This document shows, one piece after another, positions 56,701 to 63,297 of a DNA stretch of 64,000 nt (positions within the stretch are counted from its first letter, which is position 1; each line of letters begins with the position of its first letter). The stretch lies in NCBI GenBank assembly GCA_964036195.1, contig OZ038452.1, forward strand, positions 27,973,785 through 28,037,784. Reading direction: 5' to 3'. A program made the translations under genes and the position numbers. The notes under the pieces are model-generated. The model searched no databases, was not told where the DNA came from, and saw only the letters and a program-made list of their open reading frames with translations. This DNA comes from Sphaerolaimus hirsutus (Eukaryota > Nematoda > Chromadorea > Monhysterida > Sphaerolaimidae).

Positions 56701-59700
56701 CCCACGCTTGGCTTACGAGCATTGCTAGGACGTCAAAATCTCTATGCTGAATGGCATGGAGATATATTAATGTTCTGGGATTGTAAACCAGTCACCGCAG
56801 AAATTATTTATTTTCAACATGAATATAACAATATTTGTTATAAATTTCTGCCGGTCAAAGTCACAAATCACCCACATATTATGTTCGTTGCTCCTGGTAC
56901 CAATGATCTGATCACACATTCACCAATAGATCATTGTCTCATGAAAGATCACAAATATTATCAATTAAATGATAATTCATGGGCCAACGAAAACGGACCA
57001 ACGAATTTGCACATCACAAAACTCCCAATCGAATTAATTTGGGCCGGCTCGTGGAAACCATTCACACTAAATGTTTCTGGGTCACCAGGTGTAAGCATGA
57101 CTGACATTGCATTCAGTATCATGGCTGCACATCATCACTTTCAAAATTTGCAACGACTCGAACAACAAGTCACACGTTCAGTCGATTATATTGCAACAAA
57201 ATCCAACGATCCTAAAGCCGTGCAAGCATATATTGCTGGCATCGGCCAAGGGGTTGGTGCATATTTTGAAGGTGTAGGAAAAGAATTGGGTCACATCATT
57301 CACGGTAGTGGCACAGGTGGTGCGTCTGCATTAGACACGTTACTTACTGGGCCACTTCAAACAGCTGTGAACATCATACTCATTATTATCACAATTGCTT
57401 GTATTGGGTATATTGGTTATGTTTACATGCAGTGGCGGCTCGTAACCGGCAGGGGTATGCTGCCAGACATCAAGGGCTTTTTCCAAAGAAAGGGCAGAAG
57501 GGACAGAAGCCCAAACAAATGGGAACCCCGTCCGTTCAGCAAGGAAAAATCGGTAAGCGACGGCGACGTAACCGCCAGAAGAAACCGAAAAGCGGCTTCA
57601 ACAAACCCGCTTTGTCAAATCAAACCGTCACACAATCGTCAAGTTCGTCACAGTTACCTTCAAAGTTTGTCACACCCCTCAAACGAGTATCTCCATTCAA
57701 ACGGCTTTCAGGACGCTCGGTACAGCCTAGATCGGATCCCCCGGTCGGTTATAGTACCGAACGCGCCAAAGTAATCGAAATGGGGACGGGTGCGCGCCGG
57801 GTCACAAAACCTGCACCCCCCTGCGAGTCACAACCGCAGAGCTCGTCACCAAACGCCAGACTCACAGTCACCGAGCCTGTCACAACGGAAGTCACAATGG
57901 AAGACGCGATCCCTGACCGCGAGCCCTTGCAAAAGCGACTCAAGAGATTCGCTGGAGTCGCAGGGCTCCCAGGTGAGCAGCAATCGTCACACCAGACATT
58001 TTCCTTTATACCCCAAACTTTTCACAAATTCAATAACATCAATAAAAAACTGGTCAAATCAAAAGTTAAATGATCTAAAAAGATCAGTGACCTTCCTCAA
58101 ACAAACACCTTCACAGTCCGACATAGAGCTCGGAGAGATGGAAGAAAGTCACGATCAAGATCTAGATCCCCCTCCGTACCATTTGACCAATTCAACTCAA
58201 TCACTTCACAGTGTACGCCCTCATTCACAACCTCCCAAGTCCCCTTGCTATCAAGCCAACCGCTTGCAGCATCGGAGCAATGGCAGCCCACCGAGCCGTC
58301 GAAGACGATCGTCGACGAGACCGACACGCTCCGACAAGCCTTCGAGAAGCTCGCCAAGGAATCTGAGAAGCTCCCCAACTGGCCAGGCAGACCAGCGGGG
58401 GCCCCAGAAGACCAGGCGCCCGGGCACGGGGAAGGCAGCCAGCCTGAGGAGGATGCCGTCGAACCCATGGACGAGCATCATGAGGAGGGCCGGGAAAATG
58501 CCGGCGTCGAAGACGCCGACGATCTGCTACCACAGGAGTGATGAGAGTATCACAGGCGTTTGATTTTGATTTTGTTTCACATCAATTTGCCGAGATTGGC
58601 TGAGATAAAATTAAATTAAATTTAATTTTTATTCTAGTTTCGGGAGTGTGTAACATTATCGTAAAATGTAAAACCTATAATATTTAAGTTAACGTCTTTT
58701 CGTTCGCTTTTATATTTAATTAATTCAACTTATCAAGATTTCATTTATATTTACATTCCAATTTTAACATCTTCACATTCGTCATTTAATATCTCAAGCG
58801 AAGTTGTTTACAACGTGCGCTTCACATCGCTCACATATTTAGATCTTAGTCATTGCTCACATTCCGCCACATTTCCTTGACAAGCAGCACGCAAATACGC
58901 CGTCATGTTTATGTTAAGCGGCGGGCCCGCCCCAAGTGGGGGGCCGGGCCCGCGCGCCATTTCAAATGCTGTCTGGCTTGTCTCACATTTTCACTATCTT
59001 GCCAGTTTAGCTCGCTTTTCATTGGAGAAGCGAGCGGGCAAGGATTGAACTTTCACAATTGGAAATGTTGGGTAAAAATCGGAGATTAGAGCCGACCGAT
59101 TGGCGCCAAGTCAATCGCCAACGGTCTGGCCCTTAAAAGCCGATTTCACAGCTAAAATCGGCAGTGTTTGCAACCTCGTCAACTTCACACGAATCTCTTC
59201 CTAGGATCTAAATAAGCGCCGTAGTCACTTTATTAAGTCGCTTGTTTTTGGTGCTAAGTTTAATTCTTGGTGCTTTAAGTCACCTCAGTGCTTTATTTCA
59301 CACCAGCGCTGTTTGAGGTGCCTGTTCTCACAACCGCGCCACTTAATTGTCGCCTTTTGTCGTAATTAAGTGCCTTCTTTAAATTGCCTTATTTCTCTGG
59401 TAACTAGAGCTTCTCTTACGTTTTAATTAAGTAATTAATTTAATTGTAAATTAATTCCTTTGTTTACGTATATTTTTATACATATTTTATTTACACTTAT
59501 TTCTTTGTATTTAATTGTCTAAATAAAAACGTTCGTCAAAACCTTTGGTAAACAATCTAAATCTGCTTCACACTAACTCACGTCAATTCACTTCAACTCA
59601 ACTAATCACATTTGATAAAATAACGGAACGTCAACTAGAGACGACGCTTCAAGTCAACTTTCATACGTTCACATTTGTCCTCTTCCTCGGTTAGGAATAG

Positions 59701-60428
59701 GAGCTGGTTCACAAGTCATTTCAACAAGTTCCATATTATTTTACAGTAAACCCGGCCGTAAAGTAAATCCGGCCGTAATGCATACTTGTACAAACGTATC
59801 TACGTTTACTCGATAAATACGTATACTCGAGTGCTGCGTAAATACGTTTACGTTTCCTCCCGAAAAATACCGGTACTCAGTTACTCGCGTACTTTTTGAA
59901 AGTACGCGAGTACAGAAAACGAGTATTTACAGATATTTATGTTTACTCACCTTTTACACAGCGTAAAAGTAGAAACTTTTTACTTTACGTTTTCTGTATT
60001 CAGGTGTGACTAAAAATAAAATACTTTACGTTTACATTTACTTTGAAAAAAGTTCAGTACTTAAAACAACTCTGCCGTAATGATGCCCGGCCGAAAGTAG
60101 CACCCTCTACTTTACGGCCGGGTTTACTTTACTGCCGAACCATCCCCCATTTTTTCACCACCTTTGGCGATTTTACTGCATTTTTGCCCATTAATCACAT
60201 TAATTAGACGATGAAATGAATGCAGATTTGCTTCTCATTGGCGTCGGTGATTACGCAAACGTTGACAAAGTGCGCGAGCGCGTAATTCCATTTCTGCGCC
60301 AATACAAATTGCCGCACGAAATTTTGGCTACTGATGATGCCGTCGCTTTGTTTAATTATTTGAACCAGGAAAATCGGTTAGCGAAAGTGACAAGGGGCGT
60401 GAAAAGTGCTGAGTTAAGTGGCGGGTAA
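41759..60428 (+). CDS. NDUFAF3: NDUFAF3-like complex I assembly factor, complete four-exon gene
   Basis: NDUFAF3 helps assemble the Q module of respiratory complex I in mitochondria. Exons: 41759-41865, 42328-42496, 43827-43893 and 60208-60428. The phases (2, 0, 1) agree, giving 187 aa; the human protein is about 184. The start ATG in GCCATGG opens a presequence with many K/R and no D/E over about 35 residues, as expected for mitochondrial import. An overlapping ATG frame from 41671 cannot be joined in phase. Family-like segments: GFRLIDGTFLYGPVALFPR, the short exon SLELFGLLEPRL, then DLLLIGVGD and a C-terminal domain with ALFNYLNQENR, matching the Mth938/NDUFAF3 fold. Intron 3 is 16,314 bp and holds the BEL/Pao element on the same strand. 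The C-terminal ~15 residues are unlike the human protein, so an alternative end cannot be excluded. Confidence 0.88.
42634..43768. mobile_element. GGCGCC / GTATCC-ended element split by a hAT-like insertion
   Basis: The left end GGCAGTATCCAGGAGG and right end ATCATGGATACGTCTCTGG are a diverged pair of the 8951-9360 ends. The GGCGCCATGGCG block is at about 42910-42965. It is interrupted by the element 43000-43691, whose 8-bp duplication GGCTGATC lies in the host element's GGGGGGCTGA stretch. Lies in NDUFAF3 intron 2. Confidence 0.6.
43000..43691. mobile_element. hAT-like element with 8-bp duplication GGCTGATC
   Basis: It starts TAGGGTTGGCCGATG and ends TTTTTGCAACCCTA. The direct repeat GGCTGATC is at 42992-42999 and 43692-43699. 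Its interior is the uninterrupted, inverted relative of 10854-13382 and so shows the empty site of foldback 2. Non-coding. Confidence 0.82.
44502..45841. mobile_element. hAT-like element, AAAACTCGAGTTTT / AAACACAG core
   Basis: It begins CAACGATGGGTAAG and ends TTTTTTCCATCGTTG. A perfect 8-bp duplication ACTATAAG lies at 44494-44501 and 45842-45849. The outer parts consist of AAAAACTCGAGTTTTTT and GTTTCTGTGTTT words. A TA-target MITE (44967-45476), itself containing a 220-bp hairpin (about 45160-45380), is nested inside. Lies in NDUFAF3 intron 3. Confidence 0.82.
44967..45476. mobile_element. TA-target MITE nested in the 44502-45841 element
   Basis: The left end CCATTTATCTCGAAATACCC and right end TTAATTCGAGGTAATAAGG are diverged family ends, with TA on both flanks. 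The centre is a long inverted repeat starting ACTCCAACGACATTACACC. Confidence 0.65.
45852..46071 (-). repeat. Truncated GGCGCC / ACGTCCCT element at the left edge of the BEL unit
   Basis: It reads CCAGGGACGTACGCAGGATT on the plus strand, then G-runs and GGCGCCATTAGTAGGCGCC, matching 8951-9360 in reverse. Homology fades by about 46030, and the BEL-derived sequence starts abruptly at 46072. Confidence 0.55.
46072..47345 (+). pseudogene. Truncated env 3' end and accessory ORFs of an upstream BEL copy
   Basis: This region is identical to 57225-58498 apart from a few substitutions. It starts in mid-codon of the env-like transmembrane region, without the ectodomain. One change (C to T near 46860) creates a stop that shortens the Arg-rich overlapping frame relative to the downstream copy. 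It has no gag or pol upstream, so it is a remnant. Confidence 0.8.
47346..48592 (+). repeat. BEL 5' (shared) LTR
   Basis: The right border is fixed: TTATTTTACA is followed by the primer-binding site here, and by unrelated DNA at the second copy. For the left border the best choice is TGCCGGC at 47346, directly after the purine tract GAGGAGGGCCGGGAAAA, which gives TG...CA ends and about 1,247 bp. An alternative TG at 47386 cannot be excluded. An AATAAA signal lies at about 48368. The LTR differs from its partner at about eight sites. Confidence 0.7.
48593..48612 (+). other. BEL primer-binding site
   Basis: TGGCGCAGCGAGCAGGGTGA begins immediately after the LTR's terminal CA. A TGG start is expected for pairing with the CCA end of a tRNA. 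I did not assign the tRNA. Confidence 0.6.
48870..49301 (+). CDS. gag: BEL gag N-terminal ORF
   Basis: 143 codons from an ATG 277 bases after the primer-binding site. The sequence is charged and helical, with a likely coiled coil near the end (RDQDGVAKEIERQRKIRARA), as in the N-terminal part of BEL/Pao Gag. It stops with TGA at 49299-49301, overlapping the next frame (+1) by 17 bases. Whether this overlap is programmed shifting, re-initiation at the internal ATGATG or a mutation cannot be told from one copy. Confidence 0.7.
   Translation: MEERVRAQRGAQAAAAMPVSNLDESDTTHPLTQHSRALTGVRNGVLRFTSKPIPKIVKDESQPAAVNLRAAEEVLELLQAYGYQAELKRSDLSTAMDKFTSIVQDHITSLDRDQDGVAKEIERQRKIRARALLGLEQRDDAHG
49285..52014 (+). 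CDS. gag-pr: BEL gag capsid/nucleocapsid and aspartic protease, interrupted by one stop
   Basis: The frame is open from 49285 to a TAA at 51568-51570, then open again to a TGA at 52012-52014. Order: a DUF1759-type capsid region (LPKIELAKYNGDPLEWAAWW, about residues 70-230); a Q/N/K-rich linker; zinc knuckles, two CCHC-like (CLFCGIKEHYTTDC and CTRCTRRGHQAAQC) and a third with CYYC..H..C; then the A16/DUF1758 protease with the active-site triplet DTG in FFDTGCEYSYIKAS near 51217. The protease's C-terminal motif (VVIGQDYYW) lies just past the TAA, so the stop truncates the enzyme unless it is read through. Particle formation and polyprotein cleavage are the known roles of these domains. Confidence 0.85.
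52015..57774 (+). CDS. pol-env: BEL pol (RT, RNase H, integrase) in one frame with an env-like domain
   Basis: The frame is the same as gag-pr after the TGA and runs unbroken to TAA at 57774; the first ATG lies well inside, so translation must come from upstream. Reverse transcriptase: LLADIEKAFLQI near 52288 supplies the first Asp, and the active-site box is YVDN at 52561-52572 instead of YxDD. RNase H: FCDASKDGY (53107), ELLG, WTDSTVV. Integrase: zinc pattern H-H-C-C (54230-54350), then Asp in GIDYMGP (54450), Asp in WSDNAP (54640) and Glu in WQGGVYERM (54735). A DUF5641-like C-terminal domain lies at about 55270-55460. From about 55620 the env-like part has a hydrophobic leader, a Cys-rich ectodomain, a Gly-rich stretch and one membrane helix (about 57360-57430), then a basic tail. 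Nothing separates pol from env. Confidence 0.85.
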   Translation, partial: KDPDLFATYAKVISDQLHKGVIEPVYGSQDGLQEHILPHQPVITPGRSTTCRIVYDGSAGKPSLNNCLFRGPVLTPLALGLMLRFRAGKVVLLADIEKAFLQIALHPKSRAFTKFYWLRDDTIPTHEDNIQMMQFTRVLFGLTCSPSILSTVIKYHLEAELAHMHPAETHERLKLELLLNSIYVDNLVISVDDEKYAIQLYRLIKAVFARANFNMREWMTNSRIVSEKIKPDDLNPKQSQYIKVMGLVYDHIEDTIVVPAPKKDFTLIVTATRRNLNKLLASTYDPIGITAPALFRLKFRVSQIIQRCNITTWDEFIEDPEADDLLDDLKRHLSSISQIKFPRSFHSFGIDVKAETRPLELHVFCDASKDGYAVCAYLRQKAISPDEYGYEDDRYFSGFLTARTKLAPLPSKQGQPLTITRLELLGVTIGAQLIDYLHHELVELGGWKIHSNFLWTDSTVVIGWLYTAKPLATFVNNRVTKIHSLMSKHCIQICKVATKENPADIASRGCTFDQLMIETMWFTGPTFFAEPLTSTMLDISQYQAQPVTEELAKGNTHISRPLYAGAVTSQPVSQPVNALAQQVPVNLDPNLSQNVTPQNPFVESRQRHIPSNPFEIDIQQFSTLSKLLRTVVYLLRVKTYWLNRSMHKAAKRESEYLSKPITQADLNEAFRHVLRISQTEECAGCISQAQLGKHHMLKWDAWNNLLYCVTRVSHKEHRNPLLFYYLPKTGWLTTLVVTHFHELAGHSGMLHTADLREHCWLSSAKQVVAKILRKCVTCRKAEGGPFTLPDFHTLPVTRTQSQIKPFQHIGIDYMGPLIYSQNGTRHSQHILLLTCFSTRAIHLESTNSVSTADTIMALNRFISRRGMPDTIWSDNAPAFKNCVKLLPDVKWHFITANSPWQGGVYERMVGLVKRLLKKACGRRCLTWHEFLTVMLDVEFSVNTRPLSYLSNTDIGAAILRPIHFLWGTPPPCYMDEKRELELDSTTIEPMRKIPKEEWDKLTDGSFNLTPSQIGKSYTLTPPRVNDVNCIDEIALNSVPEKDRDDITLLWDQIRHNREVLWYEWSRQYIDLLKDRAKNQRLKKGTINEAPKRGQVVLITDDKQPRGMWQMGRVHEIHVSSDGKIRAVTVLSSNGRRTRRSPSNLVPLEIDTEDGVEYKIDTEVKDDDNSQPSPDKGDDSQTDQSHQQSQSSQQDARRANPRRTCCYTGTYSFWGNVSHLMALTLLIQSKLANALTWTDQYHKTFNLCHKTRTGHAIQLPEKVTCHFPQVTAIEDIVVSIWTLRVQPQTTPIYRCFQQEHTIVTYMSLVGGKAMLPPEIIKNHRVTTYDCMIAYQNKTWKGEPLIKIGHALWSTNKSLHIDYCYFCHNLSNTVMNFHIEEGVVASLDGKKIVSEIQDLSHCNPQAGYCYDSDNGVSLWNATAFNKQCAFQEIGQFDAQYSQNHYIVEKLQAAFSVTWRSQQFPNNAECVPKDAKYIDQGSAFIQFLRYQLKKLKKPETEKAPLHFKLAPNLDVGVFHLLTARQQYEVDKIAHLEQKQFGSIWQQLCHICQTQLDIIHAIVTFNPTLGLRALLGRQNLYAEWHGDILMFWDCKPVTAEIIYFQHEYNNICYKFLPVKVTNHPHIMFVAPGTNDLITHSPIDHCLMKDHKYYQLNDNSWANENGPTNLHITKLPIELIWAGSWKPFTLNVSGSPGVSMTDIAFSIMAAHHHFQNLQRLEQQVTRSVDYIATKSNDPKAVQAYIAGIGQGVGAYFEGVGKELGHIIHGSGTGGASALDTLLTGPLQTAVNIILIIITIACIGYIGYVYMQWRLVTGRGMLPDIKGFFQRKGRRDRSPNKWEPRPFSKEKSVSDGDVTARRNRKAASTNPLCQIKPSHNRQVRHSYLQSLSHPSNEYLHSNGFQDARYSLDRIPRSVIVPNAPK
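55620..57774 (+). other. Env-like glycoprotein region of the BEL element
   Basis: About 700 residues after the integrase. It has a hydrophobic leader (about 55660-55715), many scattered Cys and N-x-S/T sites, a Gly-rich segment just before a single transmembrane helix near the C-terminal end, and a basic cytoplasmic tail. This is the layout of a class of membrane glycoproteins acquired independently by several BEL and gypsy lineages. I cannot assign it to a viral source by eye. It has no separate start codon or obvious in-frame boundary, so a spliced mRNA would be needed for separate expression. Confidence 0.6.
57399..58541 (+). CDS. Overprinted Arg-rich / RS-like / acidic ORF of the BEL element
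   Basis: This frame differs from env. It is open 57399-58073 and 58074-58541, separated only by a TGA at 58071-58073. It holds an arginine-rich motif (GKRRRRNRQKKPKSG, about 57550), a Ser/Gln-rich stretch, after the TGA an RS-like run (GRKSRSRSRSPS, near 58137), and an acidic end with a likely helix (FEKLAKESEKLP). No early ATG: the first is at about 57519. A strong donor CCCAG/GTGAGC at 57972-57973 and acceptor TTCACAG ending 58116 match in phase and would remove the stop. The layout recalls retroviral RNA-binding regulators, but no homology is recognised. The truncated upstream copy repeats it at 46246-47388. Confidence 0.45.
57790..58563 (+). CDS. Second overlapping 3' ORF of the BEL element
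   Basis: About 257 codons open in a third frame, overlapping the tail of env and most of the acidic ORF. It is rich in Ser, Pro, Arg and Gln and has no domain I recognise. It has no ATG near its start. Part of its length may be only a by-product of the skewed composition of the frame beside it, since C-rich sequence has few stops. Confidence 0.3.
   Translation: MRAGSQNLHPPASHNRRARHQTPDSQSPSLSQRKSQWKTRSLTASPCKSDSRDSLESQGSQVSSNRHTRHFPLYPKLFTNSITSIKNWSNQKLNDLKRSVTFLKQTPSQSDIELGEMEESHDQDLDPPPYHLTNSTQSLHSVRPHSQPPKSPCYQANRLQHRSNGSPPSRRRRSSTRPTRSDKPSRSSPRNLRSSPTGQADQRGPQKTRRPGTGKAASLRRMPSNPWTSIMRRAGKMPASKTPTICYHRSDESITGV
58499..59745 (+). repeat. BEL 3' LTR
   Basis: Partner of 47346-48592 with the same length and about eight substitutions. 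The purine tract is immediately upstream (GAGGAGGGCCGGGAAAA). AATAAA is at about 59522. It ends TTATTTTACA, followed by GTAAACCCGGCC of a separate palindromic element. Confidence 0.75.
59746..60133. repeat. Palindromic GTAAACCCGGCCGTAAAG element
   Basis: The left arm GTAAACCCGGCCGTAAAG is inverted as CTTTACGGCCGGGTTTAC on the right (about 60108). The expected outer bases of the left arm are missing where the BEL LTR ends, so the BEL element probably inserted into this element. A hAT-like element (59781-60073) sits in the middle. Confidence 0.6.
59781..60073. mobile_element. hAT-like element, ACGTTTACTCG core, copy 2
   Basis: It is flanked by GCCGTAATG at 59772-59780 and 60074-60082. The ends are CATACTTGTACAAACG and TTAAAACAACTCT. 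The core words ACGTTTACTCGATAAATACG and ACGCGAGTACAGAAAACG are shared with 13428-13911. Confidence 0.75.
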
Positions 60429-60716
60429 ACTTTAAAGTGACGTAAATTTGTTACTGAAAAGACTTGTCAGTTTTACTGGCTTATTGTAACTTTTCTTCCA
60501 GTTATCACTTTTCTTGTCACTTGTTTACCGGACGAATTTTTACACTTTTTTTTCATTTGGACATTTGAGTTTACCGGAATGAGTAGTCCGTGAACTGCGG
60601 TTGATAGAGATCGAAAATGATTTCCGGTTAACTCAAAAAGTTAAAACATATTTATCAGTCCTTCCGGGACTACATCTAGTGTTTGACAACAAAATAAAAT
60701 TATCAATTCTAAAAAA

Positions 60717-60832
60717 GGGTTCAAACGGGACCAGTTTTTCGGGCCGGGACCGGGACTGGCATCTTTATGGGGACCGGGGCATCGGAAATTTGCCGAGCCA
60801 TCCGCGCGACCGCGGTCCCGTTTGAACCCAAA
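60717..60832. mobile_element. AGGGTTCAAACGGGACC element, GGGACC core
   Basis: 116 bp. It starts AGGGTTCAAACGGGACC and ends GGTCCCGTTTGAACCC. The core is GGGCCGGGACCGGGAC words. Same ends as 32698-33217 and 36602-36782, but a third core word. The target duplication is not clean. Confidence 0.6.
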
Positions 60833-60903
60833 ATTCCAAACCCCCAAAAAATGTAAACCCCAAATACCCCCCAGCCACCTGGCGGCCTGTTTGTACCCCC
60901 CAG

Positions 60904-62491
60904 ACGAGTTGAAATTGACCGAGCGCCAGCGATTGCAAGCCGTCCACGAAATGCTCGAAGATGACATGTTCGACGTGGATTCTTTCGGACCCAGATTAAC
61001 CGAACTCGATCCCAAAGCCAGGCGAATGATGGAGGGACCCAAGGAGGTCACTGGGCAGGGGTTTTAGTAGGGGGTTGGGGGAGATTACCACCTCTCTCCG
61101 AAAACAACAACAACACAGGGGTAGGAAAGGGGGGTTACTCCCCCCCACACCACCCAGCTATCTATCTACCCCGGAGGCAAAATTTTGGGCCTCCCCTAAA
61201 CCGCCCCCCCCCCAAAAAAAAAAATCGGCCAGCCATCTACCGATCTTGAGCGATTTTTAAGAAACTATACCCCAATTTTCGCTCACAATCGCTATTTTTC
61301 ATGCCTGTTTATGGATTTTCACCTCCAAAATCACCAGTTCGTGTCTCTAACTGCCTATTTTCAGCTATTTTTAGTACTATGCATTCGAAATTACACAATT
61401 TTTTAACTTTACATGACACTTTGAAGGGTAGAGTCCGCACAGAACGACATTACATCGAGCACCATCTAACGGGTCTGCACTATTCCGCGTGTAAACCCAT
61501 CCCGCATGTTGACTAGAACACATTTAATTATACCCGGCATGCTGAAAATAGGCAATGAAACACACAACTAAGTTATTTTGTAGGTGAAAATCTATAAGAG
61601 GTTTGAAATTTAGCGATTTGGGTGAAAATTGGTTTAAATTTGCTTTTAAAGCGCTCCAGATAGCTAGGCAATTTGCGGGGGGGGGTGTGCTCAGGGGAAA
61701 GAAGCAAAAAAAATTTGCCCCGGGGATAGATAGATAGATAGCTGGGCGGTTTGGGGTGGGGTCACCCGCCCCCCTCTCTTACCCCTGCGGGTAAAGTGCC
61801 GGCTAATATAATTGAGCTTTTGATGACATCTGGATTCCATCAATTGTATCTCACTCCCCAAGCACAGTTGGGCCAAGTGGTCTGGTGTGGAGTTGCCCCC
61901 AGGTGTTTACTACATCCACCCCTGGGGGGACCCCTGTGGCTACATCAGAGCAGCCACAGGGGTCCCCCCAAGGGTGGATGTAGTAAACACCTGGGGGCAA
62001 CTCCACACCAGACCGCTTGGCCCAACTGTGCTTGGGGAGTGAGATACAATTGATGGAATCCAGATGTCATCAAAAGCTCAATTATATTAGCCGGCTCTTT
62101 ATAATGTGTCTATAATGGGGGTCTACATGCGTGATGGGTTTACATGCGTAATATGCTTGACCCCCATATTAGGTCATGTACAATGATTAGGACTTTCCGA
62201 CAAATCTGTCTGGCAGAATAAATTTGATAAAAATAGTTGTTTACTATGACTTAATTATGACTTTGTCTCAAAAAATTTCAGGCGGAATCTTATTACAAAT
62301 TTGGCGACGAGGCAAAATCTTTCATCCGTGAAGAAACTGAAGATTTTCTGCCAATGTCCGACCAAGAAAAACTCGAGGCTGACAGGAAAATCTTGTTGGA
62401 TAGGCAGAAAAAAATGCTGCGAGAAGGGAAAAGTTCAAAAGATTCGAAGAAAATCGATGGTGATATTGATGGTGGGAAGAAATTGGAGTAA
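60904..62491 (+). CDS. Unidentified gene, last two exons
   Basis: Exon 60904-61046 (acceptor CCCCCCAG, phase 1; weak donor GTCACT) and exon 62282-62491 (acceptor AATTTCAG, phase 0, ending in TAA) join in frame. The product is acidic and helical: LTERQRLQAVHEMLEDDMF, then LTELDPKARRMMEGPKE, then KFGDEAKSFIREETEDF and DRQKKMLREGK, with a Lys/Asp-rich end. I do not recognise the family. The upstream exon(s) were not found. It begins 476 bp after the NDUFAF3 stop, so it could be a separate gene or an alternative 3' part of that locus. The intron contains a large palindrome. Confidence 0.45.
61798..62095. repeat. 298-bp near-perfect palindrome
   Basis: The left half from GCCGGCTAATATAATTGAGC returns as GCTCAATTATATTAGCCGGC. 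The arms are about 140 bp with about two mismatches seen by eye; the loop near 61945 is under 20 bases. Such identity means a recent insertion or homogenisation. It lies in the intron of the 60904-62491 gene. Confidence 0.85.
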
Positions 62492-62799
62492 CACAGTAAT
62501 TTTGTACAAGTGACACTTGAGAGCCACTAAAAAAAGCTCTAGGAAGAACAATTATACCCTAAATTGATCCCAAGCGTGTATGCGCGGTGAAGTGTTGAAA
62601 AGTAGCTTCACAAGATTGTTGCACAAGCTTCACCATTTTATTTTTTGCAGTGACTCCATGGGCTATTTTTTGGTGATTTGCGCCGCTAGTTGGCAAAATG
62701 TATTCAACATTTACAGCTTTATGATATTGGCTATTTCACAATCGATATCTAAAATAAATATCGTCGCAACACTACACTGGCTGACAAGCTATGTATTTA

Positions 62800-63297
62800 C
62801 CGTATTTCTTCTAATAGAAGGGCGGGTCTCCGATAGGACAGTGTAGCATTCCGCAAAAAAGCCCATTCCGCATTTTTGCCCATCCCGCAAATTATGTGAC
62901 CCATCCCGCAAGTTGCATCACCTGTTTGCGGAATGGGCACATTTGCGGGATGGGTCGCATAATTTGCGGGATGGGCAAAAATGCGGAATGGGCTTTTTTG
63001 CGGAATGGGCCCTTGCCCTCCGATAGTAGGGCGTCTCTAATAGAAGGTACACTTTTTCGACTTAATTTGGGCCACGAAATAAATACAAGGGCGGTCTCCA
63101 ATAGAAGGTATACAAAGTGCTGTAATTGTGCCAAATGCATAAAAAATTTGAAAAAATTAGCGGACGCTGTGATTTAATGGCTTTGGTCCATTTATTTTGT
63201 GCTAACACTTTGAAAATTTTTGGCAGAACTTTAAAACGATTGACTGAAAAGTTGACGAAAAAAATAGAAGGGCACCCTTCTATTAGAAGAAATACGG
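62800..63297. mobile_element. TA-target MITE, CCGTATTTCTTCTAATAGAA subfamily
   Basis: 498 bp with ends CCGTATTTCTTCTAATAGAA and TTCTATTAGAAGAAATACGG, and TA on both sides. The centre has an inverted block of GCGGAATGGGC / GCCCATTCCGC words. Non-coding. Confidence 0.8.

Larger units (their letters stand above)
46072..59745 (+). mobile_element. BEL/Pao LTR retroelement with env-like and 3' accessory ORFs, tandem-type structure
   Basis: Order: a 5'-truncated fragment of an element's 3' internal region (46072 to about 47345), an LTR (to 48592), primer-binding site (48593), gag-protease-pol-env (48870-57774), overprinted 3' ORFs (to about 58563), and a second LTR (to 59745). The 2,521-bp segment 46072-48592 recurs at 57225-59745 with no length difference and only about ten substitutions by eye. 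Because the repeat includes env coding sequence, it is not simply an LTR pair: it looks like one full element plus the 3' end of an upstream copy sharing an LTR. It lies in NDUFAF3 intron 3, same strand. Three coding breaks are present (17-bp frame overlap at 49285-49301, TAA at 51568, TGA at 52012). No left target duplication can be assigned. Confidence 0.9.
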
